Positions 34,046 through 43,617 are shown, counted from the first letter of the stretch. The stretch: DNA of 64,000 bases from Bacillota bacterium (GCA_029226935.1 JAQXYZ010000072.1:1-64000); one strand, 5' to 3'. Program-made: numbers and translations. Notes: generated by a model from the sequence alone, not told the origin.

Positions 34046-34855
34046 ATGAAAAAAGCATTAGCACTTTTATTAACTGCTGTTTTGGCAGTTGGTGTACTTG
34101 CAGGATGTGGTTCTAAGACAGAAACAGCCGCAACTACAGAAGAAACAGAAACATCAGCAACATCAGAAGCAAAGGAAGCAAAGACATGGATCATTGCCAC
34201 TGATACAGTGTTCAAACCCTTTGAATACACAAACGAAAAGAATGAGTTTGTAGGTATTGACGTTGACATTTTAGCTGCCGTTGCTGAGGATCAGGGATTT
34301 GATTATGAACTTCAGAGCCTTGGCTGGGATGCAGCTGTAGCAGCAGTTCAGGCAGGACAGGCAGACGGTCTGATTGCCGGTGCAACCATTAAGCAGGAAC
34401 GTATTGATTCCGGATGGATTTTCTCTGAGGGATATTTCAATGCAACACAGACCTTTGTAGTGGCAAAGGACAGTGATATCAAATCCTTCGAGGACTTAAA
34501 CGGAAAGAATGTTGCAGTAAAGAACGGTACAGCAGGTGCTGATTTTGCAAACAGCTTAAAGGAACAGTATGGATTTACTGTAACAGTATTTGAAGATTCA
34601 CCCACTATGTATCAGGATGTTATTCTTGGTAACAGTGCAGCATGTGTAGAGGATACCCCTATTATGGCTGCTTCCATTAAGGAAGGCGGACTTGAACTTC
34701 AGATCCCCGACGGAATGGAAAGTGAAGGCGCTCCTTACGGATTTGCAATTATGGATACAGCAGATCAGGAACTCCTTGACATGTTCAATACAGGTCTTGC
34801 AAATATTAAGGCAAATGGAAAGTATGATGAAATCCTTGCAAAATATTTAGACTAA
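34046..34855 (+). CDS. Amino-acid ABC transporter substrate-binding lipoprotein
   Basis: 269 residues. A lipobox (LAVGVLAGCGS, acylated Cys at about 22) is followed by a Thr/Glu-rich linker and a type II periplasmic-binding-protein fold: WIIATDTVFKPFEYTNEK, IDVDILAAVAEDQGFDYEL and GQADGLIAGATIKQERIDSG are the SBP_bac_3 signatures for polar amino acids. It has its own strong promoter and terminator, so it can be made in excess over the permease that follows, a common arrangement. Probable ligands are Gln, His, Arg or Cys; none is certain. Confidence 0.93.
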   Translation: MKKALALLLTAVLAVGVLAGCGSKTETAATTEETETSATSEAKEAKTWIIATDTVFKPFEYTNEKNEFVGIDVDILAAVAEDQGFDYELQSLGWDAAVAAVQAGQADGLIAGATIKQERIDSGWIFSEGYFNATQTFVVAKDSDIKSFEDLNGKNVAVKNGTAGADFANSLKEQYGFTVTVFEDSPTMYQDVILGNSAACVEDTPIMAASIKEGGLELQIPDGMESEGAPYGFAIMDTADQELLDMFNTGLANIKANGKYDEILAKYLD

Positions 34856-34887
34856 TCATTGGAAAATAAAATTTCATAAAAATCTGG

Positions 34888-34920
34888 CATGAGGAATGAA
34901 GTTCATTCCTCATGTTTTTT
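34888..34920 (+). terminator. Terminator after the binding-protein gene
   Basis: CATGAGGAATGA (from 34888) pairs with TCATTCCTCATG (to 34914), then TTTTTT. Confidence 0.9.
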
Positions 34921-35001
34921 TGTTGCCATCTCACTTAAGGATGTGCTGTTGCACCATTATCTGGTATTCTGTATTTTTTTCTAGGAAAATGACAAAAAGA
35001 A

Positions 35002-35010
35002 TGGTATAAT
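35002..35010 (+). promoter_or_regulatory. Extended -10 promoter for the permease operon
   Basis: TGGTATAAT: TG at 35002-35003, perfect TATAAT at 35005-35010, no good -35. The next five genes have no terminator between them. Confidence 0.5.
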
Positions 35011-35066
35011 GCCATTATGTGAGCCAAAATCAGTATCGGCTATCTGATAAAAAGGAAAAGGAGTGA

Positions 35067-35075
35067 ATGAAATAA
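35067..35075 (+). other. Minimal start-stop ORF (Met-Lys-stop) abutting the permease start
   Basis: ATG AAA TAA directly joins the permease ATG at 35076, in the same frame. AAGGAG (35058-35063) is 3 nt from the first ATG and 12 nt from the second. Confidence 0.3.
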
Positions 35076-35744
35076 ATGGCAGCAATTGTTCAAGTGTATT
35101 GGAATATGCTTCTTTCAGCAATGGGGAAGACCCTGTTGCTTACGCTATTATCACTTATTTTTGCAATGATCATCGGTATGATCTTTGCATTAATGAATGT
35201 AGGAAAGAACAGAGCCTTTAATCTGATAGGAACAGTGTATGTGGATGCAGTAAGAGGTGTGCCGCTGATTGTTCTGGCATATTTTATCTATTTTGGTGTT
35301 CCGTCAGGAATTAAAATGCTTGGCATACAGGATTTCCGTCTGACAGCACTCCAGGCTGGTACCATTGCCTTGTCTATGAACTGTGGCGCCTATATGGCAG
35401 AAATAATCCGTGCAGGAATTGAAAGTGTGGATAAAGGGCAAATGGAAGCAAGCCGAAGCTTAGGACTTTCCTATTCTAAAAGCATGCGTCTCGTGGTGAT
35501 TCCGCAGGCGATTCGCACAATGATTCCGTCAATCATCAATCAGTTCATCATTACGTTAAAGGATACTTCAATTTTATCTGTTATTGGTTTCCCGGAACTT
35601 ACGAATATGGGAAAGACCATCAGCGGAAACACATTCAAACCATTGCAGGCATGGGCAATTGTAGGTGTCATGTACATGGTGGTAATCATTACGCTCAGTA
35701 AGGTTGCCAAGAGGATTGAGAGGAGGATTCAGCGTGGCAGATAA
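35076..35744 (+). CDS. Amino-acid ABC transporter permease (His/Glu/Gln/Arg type)
   Basis: 222 residues with five membrane helices. The N-terminal HisM/GlnP-type signature ([18 protein letters not shown]) and the EAA loop [24 protein letters not shown], which docks on the ATPase, are intact. It forms the channel of the importer served by the binding protein at 34046. The SD is 12 nt from the ATG because a Met-Lys-stop mini-ORF lies between. The ATPase gene overlaps its 3' end by 11 nt. Confidence 0.93.
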   Translation: MAAIVQVYWNMLLSAMGKTLLLTLLSLIFAMIIGMIFALMNVGKNRAFNLIGTVYVDAVRGVPLIVLAYFIYFGVPSGIKMLGIQDFRLTALQAGTIALSMNCGAYMAEIIRAGIESVDKGQMEASRSLGLSYSKSMRLVVIPQAIRTMIPSIINQFIITLKDTSILSVIGFPELTNMGKTISGNTFKPLQAWAIVGVMYMVVIITLSKVAKRIERRIQRGR

Positions 35745-36474
35745 TAAGATTATGGTTCATGTACAGAACCTGAAAAAGAGTTTCGGGAAACTGGAAGTCC
35801 TTAAAGATATCAGTGTTGACATTAGTGAAGGAGAGGTCGTGGTACTGCTTGGCCCTTCAGGAAGTGGAAAATCTACTTTCCTGAGATGTTTGAATCAGCT
35901 GGAAACTGCTACGGCAGGTCAGATTATCATTGATGGGCAGGATGTGACGGACAAGCAGGTAGATATCAATAAGGTGCGTGAGAATATTGGTATGGTGTTT
36001 CAGCACTTTAATCTCTTTGCACATAAGACGGTCATTGAAAATATTATGCTTGCACCTGTGGAACTAAAGAAGATGACGAAGGAAGAGGCAAAAGCAAAGG
36101 GAATGGAGCTTCTTAAGCGAGTGGGAATGGATGATAAAGCAGATGCATATCCGTCCCAGATTTCCGGAGGACAGAAACAGCGTGTTGCAATAGCGCGTGC
36201 ACTTGCAATGAATCCCGATATTATGCTGTTTGATGAGCCGACTTCTGCGCTTGATCCGGAGATGGTGGGAGAAGTTCTTAATGTTATGAAGGAGCTTGCA
36301 AGAGGCGGTATGACGATGGTAGTGGTTACTCACGAAATCGGCTTTGCAAGAGAAGTGGCGGATCGTATTATTTTTATGGATGATGGTTACATTGTGGAGC
36401 AGGGAACCCCTGAGGAAGTAATTCTTAATCCCAAAGAACCAAGAACGATTGATTTCCTGAATAAAGTTCTGTAG
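35734..36474 (+). CDS. Amino-acid ABC transporter ATPase
   Basis: 246 residues: Walker [11 protein letters not shown]-loop VFQHFNLF, signature [15 protein letters not shown], Walker [13 protein letters not shown] and switch His in VVTHE. The LTTM subfamily marker [10 protein letters not shown] is as in GlnQ/HisP. I use GTG 35734, 7 nt after AGGAGG; the frame is open upstream to 35704 but that part lies in the permease gene. It couples ATP hydrolysis to import. The kinase-like gene follows 9 nt later. Confidence 0.95.
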   Translation: MADNKIMVHVQNLKKSFGKLEVLKDISVDISEGEVVVLLGPSGSGKSTFLRCLNQLETATAGQIIIDGQDVTDKQVDINKVRENIGMVFQHFNLFAHKTVIENIMLAPVELKKMTKEEAKAKGMELLKRVGMDDKADAYPSQISGGQKQRVAIARALAMNPDIMLFDEPTSALDPEMVGEVLNVMKELARGGMTMVVVTHEIGFAREVADRIIFMDDGYIVEQGTPEEVILNPKEPRTIDFLNKVL

Positions 36475-36483
36475 GAGGGGCAC

Positions 36484-37065
36484 ATGAAGAGGATTATCAC
36501 AATCAGCCGGGAATTTGGTGCAGCAGGTGGAACAATTGGCTATGCGCTTGCACAGAAGCTTGGTTATGAATATTTTGATAAGGAATTGATATTGAAGGCA
36601 GCGCGTGCTTCCCATATGGATCCTGAGAGTGTAATGCGCTGGGATGAAAAAGTTTCATTTAATTTTGGCTTTGCCCAGAGCCTGTTCGACTTTTATAATA
36701 AGCCTTTAAGTGAAAAACTGTATTTGGTGCAGGAAAAGGTTATCCGGGAAATTGGAGAAAAGGGAAACTGCGTAATTGTGGGGCGCAATGCCAACACGAT
36801 ACTGAAGGAATATGAAAATTCCCTTCACGTTTTTATTCATGCCAATCCTTATTGGCGCATGGAACATATGAAAGCGAAAATGCCGGATGCTTCCGCGGCG
36901 AAAATCAGTGAGGAAATGCATGCAATTGACAAGGCGAGAAAAAAGTATTGTGCATACTATACCAATACGGATTTTGGAGTAGCGGATTATTACGATATTT
37001 GTCTGGATTCTTCAAGCCTTGGAATAGATGCCTGCATCAATATTTTATATGAGCTTTCAAAATGA
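36484..37065 (+). CDS. Cytidylate kinase-like family protein
   Basis: 193 residues of the cytidylate-kinase-2 family (AAK_CK2). The N-terminus IITISREFGAAGGTIGYALAQKLGYEYFDKEL has the family's altered P-loop (EFGAGG instead of GxxxxGK). The lid-like region RMEHMKAKMPDA and C-terminal YYTNTDFGVADYYDICLDSS match too. True CMP kinases are about 225 residues, and this group's substrate is not proven; it is frequent in Firmicutes beside transporters and lipid genes. GGAGGGG precedes the ATG, 9 nt after the ABC ATPase stop, so it belongs to that operon. Confidence 0.82.
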   Translation: MKRIITISREFGAAGGTIGYALAQKLGYEYFDKELILKAARASHMDPESVMRWDEKVSFNFGFAQSLFDFYNKPLSEKLYLVQEKVIREIGEKGNCVIVGRNANTILKEYENSLHVFIHANPYWRMEHMKAKMPDASAAKISEEMHAIDKARKKYCAYYTNTDFGVADYYDICLDSSSLGIDACINILYELSK

Positions 37066-37102
37066 GAAGATAAAAGCATAGGAATTTAAAGGAGTAAATG
37101 TT

Positions 37103-38362
37103 ATGGCACTAAGCAAAAAACCGGTTACGGGTATGAAGGATATTCTTCCTGAGGAAATGCAAATCCGTGATTATGTAATCAGCGTAATCAAGGAAACCTA
37201 TGGGAAATTTGGGTTCACCTCTATTGAGACTCCCTGTGTTGAGAATATTGAAAATCTGAGTAATAAGCAGGGCGGAGAAAATGAAAAGCTGATTTTTAAA
37301 ATTCTGAAAAGAGGAGAAAAACTGAATCTGGAAACGGCAGAAAGTGAAAAAGATCTGGTGGATGGAGGTCTGCGCTATGACCTTACAGTGCCGCTGGTAC
37401 GCTTTTATTCCAATCATGCAAATGAACTTCCAAGTCCATTTAAGGCGCTTCAGATGGGAAATGTCTGGAGGGCGGACAGACCTCAGAGAGGACGTTATCG
37501 TCAGTTTATGCAGTGTGATATAGATATTCTGGGAGAACCGTCTAATCTTGCGGAAATTGAGCTGATTCTTGCAACTACCACAACCCTTGGAAAACTTGGA
37601 TTTAAAAACTTTCAGATTAGAATTAATGAGAGAAGAATTTTAAAGGCAATGGCAGCTTACAGCGGTTTCCCGGAAGAAAGCTATGACAGCGTATTCATCA
37701 CATTGGATAAGATGGATAAGATTGGGCTTTCAGGTGTGGAAGAAGAGCTTATAGAGAACGGATTTGAACAGGAGTGTGTGGATAAGTACCTTGCACTGTT
37801 TAAAGGAATGGAAGCTTCCGATAACGGCTTAGAGTATCTGGCAGGAGAACTTGGGGAGTTCCTTGAAGAAGAGGTTAAGGTCAGCCTTAATGAGATTATG
37901 GAAAGTGTGCGGGCAACCCAATGCTCAGATTTTGAATTAGTCTTTGACCCTACATTAGTGAGGGGAATGTCCTACTATACAGGAACCATTTTTGAAATTG
38001 CAATGCCGGAATTCGGCGGAAGTTGTGGCGGAGGCGGAAGGTATGACAAGATGGTTGGAAAGTTTACCGGAAATGATGTCCCCGCCTGCGGCTTTTCCAT
38101 TGGGTTTGAAAGAATTATCCTGCTTTTGATGGAAAGTGGCTTCAAGGTACCCGCTCAACCTGATAAGGTGGCTTATCTGTTAGAAAAAGGACTTCCCGGT
38201 AATGAACTCTGTAAAGTAATTGCCAGAGCACAGGAAGCTCGCAAGGAAGGAAAGCAGGTTCTGGTGGTGCGGATGAATAAAAATAAAAAATTCCAGAAGG
38301 AACAGTTGACCAAGGAAGGCTATACGGAGTTTATGGAATTTTATAAAAATCCTCTAAAATAA
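37103..38362 (+). CDS. hisS: Histidyl-tRNA synthetase
   Basis: 419 residues, class II. It charges tRNA-His. Motif 2 region GNVWRADRPQRGRYRQFMQCDIDILG, the His-specific LVRGMSYYTGTIFEI and the motif 3 GFSIGFERI are present, followed by the anticodon-binding domain. The N-terminus (KPVTGMKDILPEEMQIRDYV) resembles the group found in some clostridia with eukaryote/archaeal-like features, but I did not test this. No T-box leader: only 37 nt separate it from the kinase-like gene. It lies in one operon with the amino-acid transporter. Confidence 0.94.
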   Translation: MALSKKPVTGMKDILPEEMQIRDYVISVIKETYGKFGFTSIETPCVENIENLSNKQGGENEKLIFKILKRGEKLNLETAESEKDLVDGGLRYDLTVPLVRFYSNHANELPSPFKALQMGNVWRADRPQRGRYRQFMQCDIDILGEPSNLAEIELILATTTTLGKLGFKNFQIRINERRILKAMAAYSGFPEESYDSVFITLDKMDKIGLSGVEEELIENGFEQECVDKYLALFKGMEASDNGLEYLAGELGEFLEEEVKVSLNEIMESVRATQCSDFELVFDPTLVRGMSYYTGTIFEIAMPEFGGSCGGGGRYDKMVGKFTGNDVPACGFSIGFERIILLLMESGFKVPAQPDKVAYLLEKGLPGNELCKVIARAQEARKEGKQVLVVRMNKNKKFQKEQLTKEGYTEFMEFYKNPLK

Positions 38363-38370
38363 GGAATCAT

Positions 38371-39036
38371 ATGATTAAAGTGTATTATGCGAAGATGTCT
38401 CCCTTCTTGGAGGAAGACATCTTCTTGTCTCATATTAACCAAATTGAAGAAAAGAGAAGGACAGGAATTGCGCGGCTGCAAAATCCACAGGCTAAAAGGA
38501 ATTCTTTTTTTGCAGGCTGTCTGTTGCATGATGCCCTTTGCAAAGAATTGGGATTTCTGCCTGAAAATACAGCTTCATTCAGGATGATGTATGAAGAGAA
38601 TGGAAAACCATACCTGAAAGACTATCCTGATTTGCATTTCAATCTGTCCCATTCGGGAGAGTATGTTTGCTGTGCATTATCGGATGCCCCAGTGGGGATA
38701 GATGTTCAGAAACTGACAGATGTTAAAGACGGAATTGCAAGACGTTTTTTTACAGCTCAGGATAATTTTATGCTGGCTGAAAGAAGAGGACATGAACAGG
38801 AAAAACTATTTTTCAGAATGTGGAGCATTAAGGAAAGTTATGTGAAGTTGACGGGAAGAGGGATAGGACAGGGACTTTCAGGATTTGAGATTGATTGGGA
38901 AAATTGCAGAATTATTGATAAAGACGCAGCAGCATTTTTTGTTGAACAGAGTATTTTGCCAGGCTATGCTTTGTGTGTCTGTTCATGGAAGAAAACAGAA
39001 AAGATAGAATGGCAGAGCATTTCTTTTGAATCATAA
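38371..39036 (+). CDS. 4'-phosphopantetheinyl transferase, Sfp type
   Basis: 221 residues. It transfers phosphopantetheine from CoA to carrier proteins. The three Sfp motifs are visible: NGKPYLKDYPDLHFNLSHSG, GIDVQ (Mg site) and WSIKESYVKLTGRG. Sfp-type enzymes usually serve NRPS/PKS or, in some Firmicutes, replace AcpS for fatty-acid ACP. No NRPS/PKS is in the window. It starts 8 nt after hisS and ends the operon at a long hairpin. Confidence 0.92.
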   Translation: MIKVYYAKMSPFLEEDIFLSHINQIEEKRRTGIARLQNPQAKRNSFFAGCLLHDALCKELGFLPENTASFRMMYEENGKPYLKDYPDLHFNLSHSGEYVCCALSDAPVGIDVQKLTDVKDGIARRFFTAQDNFMLAERRGHEQEKLFFRMWSIKESYVKLTGRGIGQGLSGFEIDWENCRIIDKDAAAFFVEQSILPGYALCVCSWKKTEKIEWQSISFES

Positions 39037-39092
39037 AGGCAGTATCTTCTTGTAAAATCTACGGATTTTAAAAAGGAGATACTGCCTTGTTT
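39036..39092. terminator. Compound terminator hairpin between the PPTase and the sulfite reductase gene
   Basis: AAGGCAGTATCT (39036-39047) pairs with AGATACTGCCTT (39077-39088), 12 bp, enclosing a second stem TAAAATC/GATTTTA (39053-39070). The tail is GTTTTG on the plus strand. Confidence 0.65.
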
Positions 39093-39107
39093 TGAGATTT
39101 TGAGCTG

Positions 39108-40649
39108 TTAAGCGGTATATTTCACAATTAGCTGGGTAAGGCTGTCGTGATTTAATTTAATCCACTCTTCATAAACAGTATTTTCAGAGGCAATCATTTG
39201 ACCAAGCTCAACAAGGAAGGAAGGGATTTCGGAGGCAAGTATGGATTTTCCCATTTCTGAGATGACTTCATGCCCCTGTTTCTCACATCCACCTTCAAAA
39301 ATTGCAAAGGCAGGCTTAGGACCGTCAGGAGTCTGTTTGATGCCTCCCCGAAAGCCCAATGAGCCAATCTGATGAGCACCACAGGAGGATGGACATCCGG
39401 AAATATGAATTTGAGGGAGAACGCCGTCGGCAAAATTTTCTTTTCGAACGGCTTCTATACAGCTTTTTAAAAGGGAATTAGAGTCACCGATGCCGACCTG
39501 ACAGATGGTGGCGCCTACACAGGCAACTGATGTCTCGAACAGCGTCTTGGCACCATTTGCGGTAAGTGCAAGTACCTGTTCTGCTTCCTTCGCATTGCAG
39601 TTTACAACATAGAGTCCTTCGGTAGGAGTGAGCCTTATTTCAACAGAGTCCATAGGCTCAATCAGATGATAAAGGCGGGAAAGAAAAGAAGGGGTCAAAT
39701 CACCGCCTGCAGGCTGGTAAAATACAGAAAATAAGCCTTCCTGTTTCTGGGGAACAATCCGCTTGTCGGAAATTTCTTCTCCGTTTCCTTTTTTGCTGAT
39801 TTCGGAAGGAACAAGCGCAAGAAGCAATGAAGGATCGGAAAATGCCTCTTTTAATTTTTCGTGGTAGACCTTAACAAGACCGTCCTGGCCAAGAGATTCC
39901 TGTAAGAATCTGGTTCTTGCTTTTCCACGGTTTTCGTAATTTCCATAGGAAACAAAGGTATCCACCATGGCTTTGATATAATATAGAATCTGGCAGGGAT
40001 CAATGGCCTTGGCAACACATACACCAAGAAGAGGCTTGATACCAAGACCGCCGGCAATATAAACATCAAAGGTTCCGTCAGGGTTGGCGGTAAATCCCAT
40101 ATCACGGAAGGTTGCATGAGGTTCATTTGCCGGTGAATTGGAAAAGCAGACCTTTAACTTGCGGGGAAACTTTACAGCCTTGATGAAGTTCATGAGATAT
40201 TCGCCTGCAGCTTCTGCGTAGGGAAGTACATTGAAATATTCATTTTTCTGAAGACCGGATAAAGGGGATGCCATAACGTTGCGGGGAAAGTCTCCGCCGC
40301 CGCCTCTTGAAATCATGCCGGCTTTCCATGCATCTTCAATAATTTCACATAAATCAGCAGCTTCCAGATTATGCAGCTGAATAGATTGGCAGGTAGTTAT
40401 TTTGATCTTGTCGATGTGATATTTTTCACAGCTTTGAACGATAAAGGCGAGACGGTCTTTTGTAAGTCTGCCGCCGGCCATACGAAGACGGAGCATATGC
40501 TTCTCTCCACCGCGTTGCGCGTAGCTTCCGAAGCCGCCGGAAAAGCCTTTGTATTCGGCGACGGAAATTTCTTTATTGTGAAATTTCATGGTCTTGTCCC
40601 TGAATTCATCCAGATCAGGGAGAAATTCGTTTAAATAATCTTTTGACAT
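39108..40649 (-). CDS. Siroheme- and [4Fe-4S]-dependent nitrite/sulfite reductase
   Basis: 513 residues with the two-fold repeated NirA/CysI architecture: ferredoxin-like half-domains around 40-110 and 300-360, siroheme domains after each. The four cluster and siroheme ligands are C-x5-C (Cys377, Cys383) and C-x3-C (Cys419, Cys423 in CPSSCGAHQ). It reduces sulfite to sulfide or nitrite to ammonia by six electrons; which one is not decidable here. No cys, asr or nar genes adjoin it. Start: ATG 40649 lies 12 nt after AAGGAG; TTG 40658 is the alternative, 3 nt away. Divergent from the MCP gene with palindromes between. Confidence 0.88.
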   Translation of the reverse strand: MSKDYLNEFLPDLDEFRDKTMKFHNKEISVAEYKGFSGGFGSYAQRGGEKHMLRLRMAGGRLTKDRLAFIVQSCEKYHIDKIKITTCQSIQLHNLEAADLCEIIEDAWKAGMISRGGGGDFPRNVMASPLSGLQKNEYFNVLPYAEAAGEYLMNFIKAVKFPRKLKVCFSNSPANEPHATFRDMGFTANPDGTFDVYIAGGLGIKPLLGVCVAKAIDPCQILYYIKAMVDTFVSYGNYENRGKARTRFLQESLGQDGLVKVYHEKLKEAFSDPSLLLALVPSEISKKGNGEEISDKRIVPQKQEGLFSVFYQPAGGDLTPSFLSRLYHLIEPMDSVEIRLTPTEGLYVVNCNAKEAEQVLALTANGAKTLFETSVACVGATICQVGIGDSNSLLKSCIEAVRKENFADGVLPQIHISGCPSSCGAHQIGSLGFRGGIKQTPDGPKPAFAIFEGGCEKQGHEVISEMGKSILASEIPSFLVELGQMIASENTVYEEWIKLNHDSLTQLIVKYTA

Positions 40650-40736
40650 AATGAGCAAGTTCTCCTTTGCATAATGGGAAATTAAAATTTATATCAATAC
40701 CTTAATTATATTATAATATTTTTTATAGAATTTCAA

Positions 40737-40769
40737 ACTTTATAAAGTGTTTTACTTTTTGATAAAAGT
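40737..40769. promoter_or_regulatory. Two adjacent palindromes between divergent genes, operator-like
   Basis: ACTTTATAAAGT (40737-40748, perfect) and ACTTTT-TGAT-AAAAGT (40754-40769, perfect arms) share the ACTTT/AAAGT half-sites and lie 5 nt apart. The second overlaps the -35 and spacer of the MCP promoter (40751-40779). Confidence 0.45.
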
Positions 40770-40779
40770 GAGATAAAAT
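40751..40779 (+). promoter_or_regulatory. Promoter of the MCP gene
   Basis: TTTACT (40751-40756), 17-nt spacer, TAAAAT (40774-40779). The AAAAGT palindrome is within it. Confidence 0.45.
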
Positions 40780-40827
40780 ATTTATTGGTACCTGTTTATA
40801 TTACTAATTGGAAGATGAGGACAGAAT

Positions 40828-42288
40828 ATGGAAACAAAGGCTGTGAAAGAACTTCAAAGAAATAACAAAGTAGCAATGAAAGCACATTTTATCAGTGTTT
40901 TGGTGGTGTCAATTTTTTTGTTTTTACAGGTGACTGATGGAATGACAACGCTTGCCTATGCGGCAATCATGGCACTGATTGGACTGGCTCCGGTTGTAGC
41001 AGAACTGTTCTTTTGGAAAAAAAGTAAGGAAAACCATATGATTAAGCATTTGGTGGCAATTGGCTTTGCTGTCTTTTATACAATTTGTATGTTTACATCG
41101 ACGAACAGTCTGGTATATGTTTTTGTCATTCCCATAATATTTGTAGTAACTGTTTATAATGACATTGCGTATCTTGTAAAAATCAATATCGGGACAATTT
41201 TGGAGAGTTTAATTGTAACCATAGTAGGTGCAAATACAGGTTTATTTGGATATCAGGGAAGGGATTCGGCAGTGATACAGGTAGTGATCATGATTATGGT
41301 AGGGTTTTATTCCATCACTACCGTGAGAACCTTAAAAGAAAATGCCGGTCAGAAGATAGAGGAAATCAGTATCTCGCAGAAAGAAACGGAGAATTTGCTG
41401 AAAGCAAATTCTGAATTATCAGAAAAACTGGTGGACGGGATCGAAAAAATCAATGTAAGAGTTGAAAAATTGAATGAGACCTCCAAAGTTACCAGACAGG
41501 CGATGAAAGAGCTTTCCGGGGGAGCGGTTGATACAGCGGAGCATGTGCAGAACCAGAGGGTGCATACAGAGACAATTCAGAATAATGTAGATCAGGTAGA
41601 TGAAGTAACTGAACAGATTAACGAAAAAATGCAGCAAACTCTCAGTGCGCTGGAAGAGGGACGAAATAATGTGACCCTTCTTGTTGGAGAGGTTGAGGCA
41701 TCTGTTTCAAATGGTGTTGAGGTCGGCTCTAAGTTGGAGGCGCTGGATCATTACATAGAGGAAATGAATACGATTATAGAGATGATTAGCGGTATTACTA
41801 CGCAGACGAGTCTTTTGGCTTTAAATGCGAGCATTGAAGCCGCCAGAGCCGGAGAGGCAGGAAGAGGTTTTTCGGTGGTGGCTTCTGAAATTTCCGGAAT
41901 GGCAACCAGAACGAAAGAAGCAACAGCAAATATTACAGAGCTGATTGACAATGTTTCCAAGGCAATACGGGAAGTTGTAACAGTAATTTCGGAAATGATT
42001 GCAGGGATTAATGATGAGAAAAAGAGTGTCCTAAGTGCTGCAGAAAGCTTTCAAACAATTCAGACCAATACATTGAACGTCCGCAGCAACATGGAAAGCC
42101 TTGAGAAGGCAGTTTGTGAATTAAAGGAATCCAATCGGATAATTGTGGATTCTGTTCAGACAATTTCTGCTATTTCCGAGGAAGTGTCAGCTCATGCAGA
42201 TGAGACAATGAAATCAGAAGAGGATAATGAAATTCTGATTAATGATATTAGTAAAATTATGGGAGAATTGGTCGATTTGACCAAATAA
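40828..42288 (+). CDS. Methyl-accepting chemotaxis protein with multi-helix membrane domain
   Basis: 486 residues. Five or six membrane helices at about 20-165 with very short loops, then a coiled linker and a cytoplasmic MCP signalling domain whose hairpin tip [22 protein letters not shown] (about 326-347) contacts CheW and CheA. There is no extracellular sensor, HAMP or PAS domain, so it probably senses membrane state or an intramembrane ligand. No che or flagellar genes are in the window. It has its own promoter overlapped by palindromes shared with the divergent reductase gene. The EAL-HDOD gene follows. Confidence 0.9.
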   Translation: METKAVKELQRNNKVAMKAHFISVLVVSIFLFLQVTDGMTTLAYAAIMALIGLAPVVAELFFWKKSKENHMIKHLVAIGFAVFYTICMFTSTNSLVYVFVIPIIFVVTVYNDIAYLVKINIGTILESLIVTIVGANTGLFGYQGRDSAVIQVVIMIMVGFYSITTVRTLKENAGQKIEEISISQKETENLLKANSELSEKLVDGIEKINVRVEKLNETSKVTRQAMKELSGGAVDTAEHVQNQRVHTETIQNNVDQVDEVTEQINEKMQQTLSALEEGRNNVTLLVGEVEASVSNGVEVGSKLEALDHYIEEMNTIIEMISGITTQTSLLALNASIEAARAGEAGRGFSVVASEISGMATRTKEATANITELIDNVSKAIREVVTVISEMIAGINDEKKSVLSAAESFQTIQTNTLNVRSNMESLEKAVCELKESNRIIVDSVQTISAISEEVSAHADETMKSEEDNEILINDISKIMGELVDLTK

Positions 42289-42357
42289 ATATTGAGAATA
42301 ACAGTCAAATGGTGTAAACTTATAATATAAAATAACATGCATAAGAAGGAGAATGAC

Positions 42358-43581
42358 ATGCTTGTAACTTTAATTCCTTTATTTGATGAAAATATGAGCG
42401 TGCGTGCGTATTCATTGTTTGCGCAGAAGAAAAATTTGTTTTTAAATCCCAGCCTTCAGGGAACCGGACAGAATGATGGGGCAGCACAGATACCGGGCTT
42501 GGATATTATTCAAAGTGTGGGAATGGAAACACTTTCAGATGGAAAAGAGGTATTTGTAGCAGTCAATAATATTTCTCTTTTTTCAGATATTGATGCTCAG
42601 TGCCAGACTGCGCGTGAACGTATTGTTTTGCTTTTGGATAATACGATTTTACCTAAGGAAATTTACATTAATCGCTTAAAGGAACTGAAAAGGTTTGGTT
42701 TTAAGCTGGCAATCCGTAAGCTGGCGGTACAGAATTTTGAGGTTTACCGTGAGATCCTTCTTTTGATGGATTATATTCTGTTAGATCACAAAAAAATTGA
42801 TATTACCAAGGCCAGAATTTATTTCTCAAAGGTTTATCCTAATATTAAGTTGTGCGCAGGGAATATTCAGACACAGGAAATTTTTGAAGGACTGAAGCAG
42901 GAAGGTGGATATGAACTCTATGAAGGAGAGTTCTACCGTGTTCCGGTAACCCGCGGAGAAACTGAAGTAACACCATTGAAGGTCAATTACATAGAGTTGC
43001 TTAATATGGTCAATGACAGTGATTTTGAATTGACTAAAGCGGCAGATATCATTGGTCGGGATACTGCACTTGTCATTTCCCTTCTGAAAATGGTAAACAG
43101 AATGTCCGTGAATTCTGAAATTACTTCTATCAGGCATGCGGCGGCAATGTTAGGACAGCGTGAACTGAAGAAATGGATTAACACTGCGGTAGCAAATAAG
43201 CTATATGCAGATAAACCCAATGAGGTAACCAGAGTATCCTTGCTTCGTGCTAAATTTGCAGAAAATCTTGCACCCATCTTTGAAATGAAAATGCAGGAAT
43301 CAGAACTTTTCCTGATGGGACTGTTTTCCGTATTGGATTTAATTTTGAATAAACCCATGGAAGAAGCACTTAAAATGGTTAAGGTATCCAAAGAAATCAG
43401 TGATGCATTGATTGAGCAAAAGGGAAGCCTTGCGCCGGTTCTTGATTTTGTAATCCAGTATGAAAAGGCAAACTGGCAGGAGATTTCAAGACTGATGATT
43501 TTAAATGAGATTAATATGGATCAGGTCTATGATGCATATGTTGATTCATTGAAATGGTATAAAGAGTTATTTACAGAATAA
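42358..43581 (+). CDS. EAL-HDOD domain protein with degenerate EAL
   Basis: 407 residues: an EAL-like domain (1-about 200) and a C-terminal HDOD domain (about 200-400, with VISLLKMVNRMSV and the ALLGQRELKKW-like AMLGQRELKKWINTAVAN). The layout is that of YuxH-type proteins. The EAL signature Glu is missing (YSLF in place of E-x-L), and the IALDDF loop reads LAIRKL, so c-di-GMP hydrolysis is improbable; binding or a scaffold role remains possible. ATG 42358 is 6 nt after AAGGAG; ATG 42337 lacks an SD. It lies beside the MCP gene, and both are signalling proteins. Confidence 0.87.
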   Translation: MLVTLIPLFDENMSVRAYSLFAQKKNLFLNPSLQGTGQNDGAAQIPGLDIIQSVGMETLSDGKEVFVAVNNISLFSDIDAQCQTARERIVLLLDNTILPKEIYINRLKELKRFGFKLAIRKLAVQNFEVYREILLLMDYILLDHKKIDITKARIYFSKVYPNIKLCAGNIQTQEIFEGLKQEGGYELYEGEFYRVPVTRGETEVTPLKVNYIELLNMVNDSDFELTKAADIIGRDTALVISLLKMVNRMSVNSEITSIRHAAAMLGQRELKKWINTAVANKLYADKPNEVTRVSLLRAKFAENLAPIFEMKMQESELFLMGLFSVLDLILNKPMEEALKMVKVSKEISDALIEQKGSLAPVLDFVIQYEKANWQEISRLMILNEINMDQVYDAYVDSLKWYKELFTE

Positions 43582-43583
43582 GA

Positions 43584-43617
43584 ACAGGGGACTGATTAGC
43601 AGTCCCCTGTTGTTTTT
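43584..43617. terminator. Bidirectional terminator
   Basis: ACAGGGGACTG pairs with CAGTCCCCTGT, 11 bp, 5-nt loop, then TGTTTTT on the plus strand. The loop carries the stop codon of the convergent DUF4317 gene. Confidence 0.85.
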
